Source: Desulfobulbaceae bacterium (lineage in GTDB: Bacteria; Desulfobacterota; Desulfobulbia; Desulfobulbales; Desulfocapsaceae). From it: a DNA stretch of 11,588 bases. The DNA lies in assembly GCA_024643445.1 (NCBI GenBank), contig JAHEMX010000063.1, positions 1-11,588 of the forward strand, read 5' to 3'. The translations under genes and the position numbers were made by a program. The stretch's first letter is position 1, and each line of letters begins with the position of its first letter. Below, in pieces: positions 1 through 6,458 of the stretch. The notes under the pieces were generated by a model that ran no database searches, was not told where the DNA came from, and worked only from the letters and a program-made list of their open reading frames with translations.

Positions 1-60
1 CAGGTTGCTGAACGAGCCCGTGCGGCCCAGGAGAAAGCAGGATATTATACCTGGCAGTAG
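1..60 (+). CDS. C-terminal end of upstream gene, probably ABC substrate-binding protein (partial)
   Basis: An open frame enters the window at base 1 and ends at TAG 58-60, giving 19 residues that finish AGYYTWQ. The tail is too short for family assignment. It lies directly before two CUT1-type permeases, where the periplasmic binding-protein gene normally sits, and an AGY-like, helix-ending tail is common in such proteins. The substrate-binding protein call is therefore an inference from position. It could equally be the ATP-binding subunit or another gene. Confidence 0.45.
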   Translation, partial: QVAERARAAQEKAGYYTWQ

Positions 61-65
61 CAGGT

Positions 66-106
66 AAACGGTTGCAGGTGCTGTTTGCCAGTGCCTGCAA
101 CCGTTT
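66..106 (+). promoter_or_regulatory. Strong intergenic stem-loop between binding-protein gene and permease gene
   Basis: The arms AAACGGTTGCAGG (66-78) and CCTGCAACCGTTT (94-106) are perfectly complementary over 13 bp. The stem can continue by five more pairs (79-83 with 89-93, two of them G-T wobbles) to a 5-base loop at 84-88. No run of T follows, so it does not look like a full intrinsic terminator. In known systems such as malE-malF, a hairpin at this position protects the upstream message from 3' decay and lowers permease expression. That role is inferred here. Confidence 0.75.
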
Positions 107-145
107 CAGCTCCAAAGTTAAGGAAAAGGACCAGGAGAAAACGGA

Positions 146-1063
146 ATGAGACTCTCGCGCGTCATGAATCGAGCCACGCCCTATCTCTTTCTTGCCCCCG
201 CCGGTATCGTTCTCATTTTTGCTCTCCTCTACCCCATCGGCTATCTCAGCTTTGCCAGCTTTTTTGACTGGCGTATGGGCACCCCGTTCGCTGATTCCAC
301 CTATGCAGGCTTCGGGAACTACATCTGGCTGTTGAAAGACCCTGATTTCCGTGAATCCTTGATGGTCACCATCACCTTCGCATCTTCGGTGGTGTTCCTG
401 GAGATGTTCCTCGGTCTGGGACTTGCCTTGATGCTGGAGCGTCCCATCCGTGGCATGTCCGTGTTTCGCACTATCTTTATCCTGCCGATGATGATTGCCC
501 CGATCGTTGTCGGTCTGATCTGGCGCTACATGTATAATTCCCAGTTCGGTATACTCAATAAAACCCTTAAGGACTGGGGCTTCAAATCCATCCCCTGGCT
601 TTCTTCACCAGACTGGGCCCTGCCTTCTATAATCATTGCTGATATCTGGCAATGGACCCCGTTTATTTTCATCTTATCCCTTGCAGCTCTGCAATCGCTG
701 CCGAAGTCATCCCTTGAAGCCGCGCGTATCGATGGCGCGACAGGTTGGCAGCAAATCATCTATATCAAGATACCGCTGATGATGCCGGTGCTGATCGTCG
801 CAGCACTGCTCAGGATGATTGATGCATTCAAGGTACTGGAGGTTATCTTCATTATGACGAATGGCGGACCTGGCCTGTCGACGGAGATTCTGTCACTGCA
901 AATCTACAAGACCGCCTTTGTCAGCTGGCAGCTCGGACGTGCGGCAGCGCTTTCGAATATCCTGCTCGCCATCGTCATGGTGATCACCCTGGCCATGTTT
1001 CTCTACACCAAGATCAGGGACGCACGGCTGGCCCGCATTCAGGCGATGGCCGAAAACTATTGA
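146..1063 (+). CDS. Carbohydrate ABC transporter permease, CUT1 family, MalF-like
   Basis: A 305-residue inner-membrane protein with about six hydrophobic segments, the first at residues 12-36. It carries the cytoplasmic EAA loop that contacts the ATPase: E191-A192-A193, G197 and an I-P-L turn further on. Near residue 243 it has the NGGPG segment typical of sugar permeases of this family. The ATG at 146 is preceded by AGGAG at 133-137 with 8-base spacing, and the start follows the hairpin at 66-106. The second permease begins 10 bases after the stop, so the two form one unit and probably a heterodimer. No ATPase gene is visible; it may lie upstream or be shared. Family and fold are secure. 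The solute is not readable from sequence, but the adjacent ula genes suggest ascorbate or a related acid or lactone. Confidence 0.93.
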   Translation: MRLSRVMNRATPYLFLAPAGIVLIFALLYPIGYLSFASFFDWRMGTPFADSTYAGFGNYIWLLKDPDFRESLMVTITFASSVVFLEMFLGLGLALMLERPIRGMSVFRTIFILPMMIAPIVVGLIWRYMYNSQFGILNKTLKDWGFKSIPWLSSPDWALPSIIIADIWQWTPFIFILSLAALQSLPKSSLEAARIDGATGWQQIIYIKIPLMMPVLIVAALLRMIDAFKVLEVIFIMTNGGPGLSTEILSLQIYKTAFVSWQLGRAAALSNILLAIVMVITLAMFLYTKIRDARLARIQAMAENY

Positions 1064-1073
1064 GACGAGTCGC

Positions 1074-1904
1074 ATGAGACACTATTCCCGCTTAAACACC
1101 ACAGTTTTCTATACCATTCTACTGGTGATGTGCATGATGTCTCTGGGGCCGATCATCATGATGCTCCTCACCTCCTTTAAGTTAAAGGTTGATATCTTTA
1201 ATGATGTGTCGACATTTGTTTTTATGCCGACGCTGAAGAACTATCGTTCGGTCATTGAAGACCCGTCGCTGATGCGCTATATGGGAAACTCGCTCTATGT
1301 GGGACTCGTTTCTACCGGTCTCACCCTGATAATGGGCTGCATGGCGGCCTACTCCATCGTGCGCTTCCGTTTTATGGGCCGGGATGTGGTTTCGCTGACC
1401 ACGCTGCTGATGCGTATGGTGCCGCCTGCTGTTCTCTCTGTTCCGGTTTTTGCCATCTGGACCTTTCAATACGGCCTTTCCAATAGTCTGCACGGTCTGA
1501 TTCTGGTCTATGTCGCTATCAACCTGCCTTTTGTCGTCTGGATACTGCAGAGTTTTATCCAGCAGGTGCCGATCCAACTCGAGGAGGCGGCCCGTGTTGA
1601 CGGCGCCAATCCGCTGCAGGTGTTTTTCCTCATTGTTCTGCCGGTAATAAAGCCCGGGCTGGCGGCTGCAGCGATCTTCACCTTTCGTATCGCCTGGAAT
1701 GAGTTCATCCTGGCACTGATTCTCACCAACCGCGTCACCCGGACCATTCCGGTAAATATTTCCCTCTTCATGACCGAGCACAATATCGACTGGGGTCGGA
1801 TCATGGCCATGGGCATGCTGATAGCCATTCCGCCTATTATCTTCACTTTTGTGGCCTCCAAGCAGATCATCACCGGCATGACCGCAGGTGCTGTCAAGGG
1901 TTGA
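1074..1904 (+). CDS. Carbohydrate ABC transporter permease, CUT1 family, MalG-like
   Basis: A 276-residue integral membrane protein, usual length for MalG-type permeases. The N-terminal membrane segment (about residues 10-33) is followed by a periplasmic stretch containing LKNY. Further helices follow, with an EAA loop at E171-A172-A173, G177 and L189-P190, the canonical docking site for the ATPase. The late WGRIMAMG segment is also typical of the family. The start codon lies 10 bases after the stop of the first permease, with only a weak purine-rich stretch in between, which suggests translational coupling. It is the expected partner of the 146-1063 product. Substrate is not determinable from sequence; it is inferred from the ula neighbourhood. 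Confidence 0.93.
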   Translation: MRHYSRLNTTVFYTILLVMCMMSLGPIIMMLLTSFKLKVDIFNDVSTFVFMPTLKNYRSVIEDPSLMRYMGNSLYVGLVSTGLTLIMGCMAAYSIVRFRFMGRDVVSLTTLLMRMVPPAVLSVPVFAIWTFQYGLSNSLHGLILVYVAINLPFVVWILQSFIQQVPIQLEEAARVDGANPLQVFFLIVLPVIKPGLAAAAIFTFRIAWNEFILALILTNRVTRTIPVNISLFMTEHNIDWGRIMAMGMLIAIPPIIFTFVASKQIITGMTAGAVKG

Positions 1905-1951
1905 ACCAGACGATTAAAATACCGGTGGTCACGGTGTTATGGTAACGCTGC

Positions 1952-3124
1952 ATGCTCCCTAACAGATCACTGATGACCGGCGCTGCCTTTGCCGCTCTTG
2001 CGCTCAACGGTATGACGCTCAGCTTTATCGGCACCAGCCTCCCTGCCATTCAGGCTTTTCTCGGGATCTCTATCGCCCAGGCCGGTTTGCTGATGGCGAC
2101 CATCCAGGCAGGTTTTACCATTTTTTCGCTGGTCGCGGGGATTCTCTCGGATGCCCTGCGGCGTGAACGCATCGTTATGACCGGGTGCCTCTTGCTCTCG
2201 GGTGCGTCCATGCTTTTTTGCGCCCTGCCGTCATTTCCGGTAAATATTGTCATTATCGCCTGCATGGGGGCCGGAATCGGTTGCATTGTCAGTGGCACAA
2301 ACAGTCTGCTGGTCGGCTTCTATCCCACCCGCAAGGGGACTATCCTGAATACCCACCATGTCTTCTTTGGCCTTGGCTGCCTTGTCGGACCACTTTTTGC
2401 CGGCTATCTGATCGCCCACGGAAATGGTTGGCGCCTTGGTTTTGTTGCCATGTCTGCCGTGTTGACGCTTGTGGGTATGCTGTTTTTCGCGGCAGGGGGA
2501 GAGCGATATCATCCTCATAATGTGGCAGTATTCGGTAAAGAGGTTGGCAACCTGCTCAAGGATAAAAGCTTTCAAATCATTCTTCTGGTCAATGGACTGG
2601 CAATCGGCAGCCAGGTGACCATCCTGCTGCTTGGGGTCACCTTTCTCATCGAGGCCAAAGGCTGCTCTGTGTCGACAGCAGGGATAACCCTTTCGGTTTT
2701 CTCCGCCTTTATCATGCTGGGGCGACTGGTGTGCAGTCGGCTGACAATGCTCCTTGGCCACACGACAATTATCCTGGCCCTCCTGTGGCTGCAGTTACTG
2801 ACCCTTGTTCTTGCCTGGTATGGCGGGACCTGGCTTGCCGTCGTGGCAATCGGTCTCAGCGGCTTCACCTTCTCAGGCATATACCCGACATCTCTTGCCT
2901 TATCAGGGACGCTTTTTCCTAAGGTACAGGGCTCGGCACTGGGGATCCTCTCGACCACAGGCGGTTTAGGTTCGATCGTGCTCTGCTGGCTGACCGCCTT
3001 TGTCGCCGGCTTGACCAATCTCAATACAGGATTTAGCGTAATGATTCTGGCAAGCTTTCTCGCCTTGCTGGTTTTTCAGGTAAACCGCAGTTCTTTACGT
3101 TCATATGAGTCGGCACGGCAGTGA
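1952..3124 (+). CDS. MFS permease, FucP/FHS-like appearance
   Basis: A 390-residue protein with about 12 hydrophobic segments, the standard length for a major facilitator. Between the second and third helices it has the MFS motif-A pattern, G63 to D67 followed by R70-R71. The N-terminal half contains an NTHHVFFGLG-type helix resembling fucose/glucose permeases of the FHS group; that subgroup assignment is from memory and moderate. An in-frame TAA at 1943-1945 rules out an upstream start, so ATG 1952 is the first possible. It has no good Shine-Dalgarno sequence, and ATG 1973 is an alternative. It lies 47 bases after the second permease, apparently in the same operon. Either it is a second importer for the same nutrient or it exports a product. 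Secondary transport without phosphorylation would fit the need for a separate kinase. Confidence 0.88.
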   Translation: MLPNRSLMTGAAFAALALNGMTLSFIGTSLPAIQAFLGISIAQAGLLMATIQAGFTIFSLVAGILSDALRRERIVMTGCLLLSGASMLFCALPSFPVNIVIIACMGAGIGCIVSGTNSLLVGFYPTRKGTILNTHHVFFGLGCLVGPLFAGYLIAHGNGWRLGFVAMSAVLTLVGMLFFAAGGERYHPHNVAVFGKEVGNLLKDKSFQIILLVNGLAIGSQVTILLLGVTFLIEAKGCSVSTAGITLSVFSAFIMLGRLVCSRLTMLLGHTTIILALLWLQLLTLVLAWYGGTWLAVVAIGLSGFTFSGIYPTSLALSGTLFPKVQGSALGILSTTGGLGSIVLCWLTAFVAGLTNLNTGFSVMILASFLALLVFQVNRSSLRSYESARQ

Positions 3125-3207
3125 ACGGTAAGGCAAGACCAATAAACATGAGCAGGCTGCGACTGACGGCAGTCGGTCAATACCAGCTGCGTAACAAGGA
3201 GAAATAG
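3121..3207 (+). CDS. Possible 28-residue coupling ORF between MFS and nitroreductase genes
   Basis: GTG at 3121 overlaps the MFS stop (the four bases GTGA serve as start and stop). The frame runs 28 codons to TAG 3205-3207, immediately before the nitroreductase ATG at 3208. An internal ATG at 3148 would give 19 residues (ends QYQLRNKEK). The last codons of the frame contain the AAGGAG ribosome site of the next gene. There is no recognisable domain and the product is basic. It may be chance or a coupling device; no protein function is claimed. Confidence 0.2.
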   Translation: MNGKARPINMSRLRLTAVGQYQLRNKEK

Positions 3208-3768
3208 ATGACAGGCTTACTCAAGGAAATAGCAACCAGACGCGCAAATCGTGCGCTCAGTGATAAACCATTATCCGAAGATATCATAGCCCGACTGATG
3301 ACAGCGGCAACCTATGCCCCCAGCTGCTTCAACAGTCAGCCTTGGCGATTTATGGCGGTGACGGAGCCAGAGGCTCTGGTGAAGCTGCATGGCTCGCTCA
3401 GTGGCGGGAATTACTGGGCGAAAAAGGCGCCATTACTGGTAGCGGTGGCGACAAAGCCAGAATTTGATGCAAAATTAAGCGATGGCAGAGAATATGCTCT
3501 ATTCGGCTGTGGCCTGGCCGTGCAAAACCTGCTGACCCAGGCGGTGAGTGAAGGGCTCTATGCCCACCCGATGGCGGGGTTCGATCCCCTGATTGTCAAG
3601 GAAGCTTTTGCCATTCCTGCCGAGTATATCGTTATCACCCTTATTGCCGTGGGCTACCCGGGGACTCTCGATGGCCTCAGTGAAAAACATGTGGCCGCGG
3701 AGCAGGGTGAACGTGGCCGCAAGCCGGAAGCAGAGGTGATCTGTCACAACAGCTGGGCATTTGACTGA
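3208..3768 (+). CDS. Nitroreductase-family FMN flavoprotein
   Basis: A 186-residue cytoplasmic protein, typical of the shorter nitroreductase-like oxidoreductases. The N-terminal R11-R12...R15 cluster and the N42-S43-Q44-P45-W46 segment within APSCFNSQPWRF form the FMN phosphate and ring contacts known in this fold. A GRKP turn near residues 170-173 matches the C-terminal FMN-contact region. The start is supported by AAGGAG at 3196-3201, six bases before ATG 3208. It is the last gene of the left + strand block and converges on the GntR gene after 50 bases. The family uses NAD(P)H to reduce quinones, nitro compounds and some enones. What it does beside ascorbate genes is unknown; reduction of an oxidised ascorbate derivative is a guess. 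Confidence 0.88.
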   Translation: MTGLLKEIATRRANRALSDKPLSEDIIARLMTAATYAPSCFNSQPWRFMAVTEPEALVKLHGSLSGGNYWAKKAPLLVAVATKPEFDAKLSDGREYALFGCGLAVQNLLTQAVSEGLYAHPMAGFDPLIVKEAFAIPAEYIVITLIAVGYPGTLDGLSEKHVAAEQGERGRKPEAEVICHNSWAFD

Positions 3769-3818
3769 TTGACCTTTTTTGCTGCAACAAGGACTGCTCC
3801 GGTTCGGATGCCGCAGGA

Positions 3819-4472
3819 TCAATCTCCTAGACGCGGCAGGATAAAAGCTGCGGCATCGGTCAGATCCTTGCGGAGGGCGGCGATGGTTTTGCTGCCATCA
3901 CCCATGGAAAAACCGTTTAACATCTCCTGGTGACAGTCGATGGCATTGCTCAAATCCTTGTTGTCAATGGCATAGAGGTAGATATAGGGGTTGACCCGGG
4001 CGAGCAGGCGCTGGATCAGTTCGAGAAGCAGCGGAGAACCCGCATAGCAGTAGATTGCTTTGTGAAATTCGTCATTCTTGGTGATATATCCCTTCTGATT
4101 GACGCCAACCTGCTTTTTCATGGCCTCGAGGATACGCTTCACTTTTGGGACAGCCTCTTTCGGCCGCAGCTGACAGGCCTTGCCAACCGCCTCTGACTCA
4201 AGGATGAGGCGAATGCCCAGCACTTCTTTGAACTCATCTTTGGTGAGGTGGTTCACCTGGATTTTCTTGTTGCTTTCAACGACGAGAATATTCTCGGATG
4301 CGAGCTGCCAGACCGCCTCTCGGACGGGCAGGAGACTGACGCCGAAACTTTCAGCGAGACCGCGAAGGCTGATAACCTGGCCGGGCAGCAACTCCGCGCC
4401 AAGAATTTTACTGCGGAGCTGCTCGTAAACCTTCTGTCGCAATGTCACATTGGTAATTTTCTCAAGACTCAT
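3819..4472 (-). CDS. GntR-family transcriptional regulator, FadR/FCD subfamily
   Basis: A 217-residue DNA-binding protein. Residues 9-75 are a winged helix-turn-helix: the SLRGLAESFGVS core is followed by PVREAVWQL, the GntR recognition signature. Residues about 80-215 are an all-helical FCD ligand domain with R88 and E92 and the FHKAI and CHQEML helices. FCD proteins often bind a metal through an Asp or Asn and three His residues. Here N133, H137 and H181 fit, but the position of the last His in the ALRxH motif is D203. A weak ribosome site, AAGG, lies about seven bases before the start. The gene is divergent from ulaG and converges with the nitroreductase gene, so it is the likely local regulator and is probably autoregulated through the palindromes at 4486-4511. 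E. coli uses UlaR, a DeoR protein, for the same pathway. Confidence 0.9.
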   Translation of the reverse strand: MSLEKITNVTLRQKVYEQLRSKILGAELLPGQVISLRGLAESFGVSLLPVREAVWQLASENILVVESNKKIQVNHLTKDEFKEVLGIRLILESEAVGKACQLRPKEAVPKVKRILEAMKKQVGVNQKGYITKNDEFHKAIYCYAGSPLLLELIQRLLARVNPYIYLYAIDNKDLSNAIDCHQEMLNGFSMGDGSKTIAALRKDLTDAAAFILPRLGD

Positions 4473-4485
4473 GGCTTGCCTTATT

Positions 4486-4511
4486 TGTTATATGTGATAA
4501 CATATCACGTA
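4486..4511. promoter_or_regulatory. Two overlapping palindromes, candidate operator of the GntR regulator
   Basis: TGTTAT (4486-4491) and ATAACA (4497-4502) form a perfect 6-bp inverted repeat with a 5-base spacer, centred on 4494. GTGATA (4494-4499) and TATCAC (4503-4508) form a second perfect repeat with a 3-base spacer, centred on 4501. The second extends to 9 bp per arm with one mismatch (4491-4499 and 4503-4511). The two share the ATAACA half. They begin 14 bases upstream of the regulator start codon, in the space between divergent transcription units, where a GntR dimer would be expected to bind. Binding is inferred. Confidence 0.62.
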
Positions 4512-4528
4512 TGGCTGTTCTTTTACAA
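4499..4528 (-). promoter_or_regulatory. Possible promoter of the GntR gene
   Basis: Read on the minus strand, TTGTAA (complement of 4523-4528) could serve as -35 and TATGTT (complement of 4499-4504) as -10, with an 18-base spacer. The -10 falls inside the overlapping palindromes, which would allow autorepression. Matches to consensus are only moderate. On the plus strand the AT-rich stretch 4531-4560 (GATAAT at 4548-4553) is the best place for the ulaG promoter, but no well-spaced -35 was found. Confidence 0.3.
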
Positions 4529-4608
4529 GCAACTATTTCAAGATATCGATAATAATTGTTGTTACGCAGTGCGAATTTGAGACGGTGCGGAGCCGCCGGA
4601 TCCCTGTG

Positions 4609-4638
4609 CGCGCTTGCCGGTTTTTTACGGGCAACGCG
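4609..4638 (+). promoter_or_regulatory. GC-rich hairpin in the ulaG leader
   Basis: CGCG (4609-4612) plus TTGCC (4614-4618) pairs with GGCAA (4630-4634) plus CGCG (4635-4638). This makes a 9-bp stem with one bulged C at 4613 and an 11-base loop containing six T. A further 6-bp complementarity, AGTGCG at 4568-4573 with CGCACT at 4651-4656, could enclose it. The T run is in the loop, not after the stem, so it is not a standard terminator. It may be a structured 5' leader of the ulaG transcript. Function unknown. Confidence 0.4.
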
Positions 4639-4723
4639 TTCCTTGCATCCCGCACTCGAAACGGCTGCGTAGCAGAGAAGGTTACCGATTGGACCGTTTT
4701 TGGCAAGACCAATGGAGACGAAT

Positions 4724-5788
4724 ATGAGTAAAATCGATCAGATTACCCGAGAATCATGGATCCTGAACAATTTCCCGGAATGGGGTACCTGGCTTAATGA
4801 AGAAATAGAGGAAGAACAGGTTGTCCCCGGCACGGTTTCCATGTGGTGGCTCGGCTGTACCGGCATGTGGTTGAAAACAGAAGGCGATACCAACATCTGC
4901 CTCGATTACTGGACCAAGGCCGGCAAGAAAACCCAAAAAAATAAACTGATGAAGGACCAGCATCAGCATCAGCGAATGATCGGCTGCCGCAAATTGCAGC
5001 CCAATCTGCGCAATGTCCCCTGTGTATTAGATCCTTTTGCCATTAAAAAGGTCGATGCCCTGCTCTCTACCCATCATCACGGTGACCATATTGATGAAAA
5101 TGTAGCAGCAGCAGTACTGCAGAATTGCGGATCCGCGGTGAAATTTATTGGGCCGCAGGCCTGCGTTGATCTCTGGACCGGCTGGGGCGTTCCTGACGAC
5201 CGCTGCATCGTGGTCAAACCCGGCGATATTGTCACGGTTGGAGATACTGTAATCGTCGCTCTGGACTCCTTTGACCGCACCGAACTCGTCACCGCACCCC
5301 GGGGCGTGACATTAAAGGGGAACATGGTGCAGGAGATGGATCTGCTGGCGGTCAATTACCTGATCAAAACGCCTGGTGGAAACATCTATCATAGCGGCGA
5401 TTCGCACTACTCCAACTACTATGCCAAGCATGGCAACGATCACGACATCGATGTCGCCTTCGGCTCTTTTGGGGAGAACCCGCGCGGCATGACGGACAAG
5501 ATGACCTCGAGCGACATCCTCCGCATGGCGGAAAGCCTGAAATGCAAGGTGATCATCCCCATTCATCACGACATCTGGACCAACTTTCAGGCAGACCCGA
5601 TGGAGATCAGGGTGCTCTGGCAGATGAGAAAAGATCGTCTGCAGTATGCTTTCAAGCCATTCATCTGGCAAGTGGGTGGAAAATTCACCTTCCCGGACGA
5701 CAAGGATAAGCTCGAGTACCACTATCCGCGAGGTTTTGATGACGCTTTTGCCATCGAGCCTGACCTGCCGTTCAAATCACTACTGTAA
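4724..5788 (+). CDS. ulaG: L-ascorbate-6-phosphate lactonase UlaG
   Basis: Cytoplasmic metal-dependent lactonase of the metallo-beta-lactamase fold. It opens the lactone ring of L-ascorbate 6-phosphate to 3-keto-L-gulonate 6-phosphate. The protein is 354 residues, the length I recall for E. coli UlaG, with near-identical segments throughout (ITRESWIL, KLQPNLR, IGWGVP-like, SGDSHYSNYYAKHGN, FKPFIWQVGGKFT, YHYPRGFDD, EPDLPFKS). The metal motif is H117-x-H119-x-D121-H122, with D226 and H281-H282 downstream. An in-frame TTG at 4700 would add eight residues. ATG 4724 is preferred because GGAG at 4714-4717 lies six bases before it and the protein then begins MSK as in E. coli. It is the first gene of the catabolic operon and is divergent from the GntR gene. 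UlaG normally needs a phosphorylated substrate supplied by a PTS, and none is seen here. Confidence 0.96.
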   Translation: MSKIDQITRESWILNNFPEWGTWLNEEIEEEQVVPGTVSMWWLGCTGMWLKTEGDTNICLDYWTKAGKKTQKNKLMKDQHQHQRMIGCRKLQPNLRNVPCVLDPFAIKKVDALLSTHHHGDHIDENVAAAVLQNCGSAVKFIGPQACVDLWTGWGVPDDRCIVVKPGDIVTVGDTVIVALDSFDRTELVTAPRGVTLKGNMVQEMDLLAVNYLIKTPGGNIYHSGDSHYSNYYAKHGNDHDIDVAFGSFGENPRGMTDKMTSSDILRMAESLKCKVIIPIHHDIWTNFQADPMEIRVLWQMRKDRLQYAFKPFIWQVGGKFTFPDDKDKLEYHYPRGFDDAFAIEPDLPFKSLL

Positions 5789-5805
5789 CCTGCAAGGAGC
5801 AGACA

Positions 5806-6453
5806 ATGAGCAAACCATTACTCCAGGTGGCTCTTGACCATCTCGATATCCCGTCGGCACTAAAAGCCACCAGAGCCCTGGCTGGTGAGGTCGATGTACT
5901 CGAAATCGGCACTATTCTCTGTTATGCGGAAGGTGCCCGGGCCGTAGGGATCATCCGGGCGCTGTACCCGGAGATGACCATTGTCGCCGACCTGAAAGCG
6001 GCAGATGCAGGATCAACGGTAGCGGAAATCGTTTTTTCACAAGGCTGTGACTGGATGACGGTTATCTGCTGTGCCCCCTATGCGACCATGGAAGCCGCCT
6101 TGAAGGTCGCGCGCAAGTACGGGGGTGATATTCAGATCGAGCTCTACGGCGAGTGGACCTTCGAGCAGGCGGCGAAATGGCGGCAACTCGGGCTCACCCA
6201 GGCAATCTACCATCGAGGCCGTGATGCAGGTCTTGCCGGTCAGCAATGGGGGGAGGAGGATATAGGCAAGATCCGCCGCCTGGTGGACATGGGTTTTGAG
6301 GTGTCCGTTACCGGCGGTCTCTATGCCAAGGACCTGGGGATATTTAAAAAAATCCCGGTGAAATGCTTCATCGCCGGCAGAGGGCTGTACGGTGCCGAAG
6401 ATCCGGCCCGGGCCGCACGGGACTTCAAGGACGCCATTAACCTGAACTGGTAG
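5806..6453 (+). CDS. ulaD: 3-keto-L-gulonate-6-phosphate decarboxylase UlaD
   Basis: Mg-dependent decarboxylase of the orotidine-5'-phosphate decarboxylase suprafamily. It converts 3-keto-L-gulonate 6-phosphate to L-xylulose 5-phosphate and CO2. The 215-residue protein has every residue known to matter in the E. coli enzyme at the same number: D11, E33, D62-x-K64-x-x-D67, H136, R139, T169, G171 and R192. H136 and R139 in YHRGRDA separate the decarboxylase from hexulose-6-phosphate synthase relatives. A strong AAGGAG at 5794-5799 precedes ATG 5806, 17 bases after the ulaG stop. ulaE follows after five bases. The assignment is as good as sequence alone allows. Intact active-site numbering argues that the real substrate is 3-keto-L-gulonate 6-phosphate. 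Confidence 0.96.
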   Translation: MSKPLLQVALDHLDIPSALKATRALAGEVDVLEIGTILCYAEGARAVGIIRALYPEMTIVADLKAADAGSTVAEIVFSQGCDWMTVICCAPYATMEAALKVARKYGGDIQIELYGEWTFEQAAKWRQLGLTQAIYHRGRDAGLAGQQWGEEDIGKIRRLVDMGFEVSVTGGLYAKDLGIFKKIPVKCFIAGRGLYGAEDPARAARDFKDAINLNW

Positions 6454-6458
6454 ACGCC

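Noticed and set aside
3769..3818. Bidirectional terminator between the convergent nitroreductase and GntR genes
   Set aside because: There is a T run at 3775-3780 and a small TCCG/CGGA hairpin near 3797-3807, but the stem is too short and does not precede the T run. GATTGA/TCAATC (near 3767 and 3818) has a loop of over 40 bases.
4700..4723. TTG start that would lengthen UlaG by eight residues
   Set aside because: ATG 4724 has GGAG at six-base spacing and gives the usual family length and N terminus.
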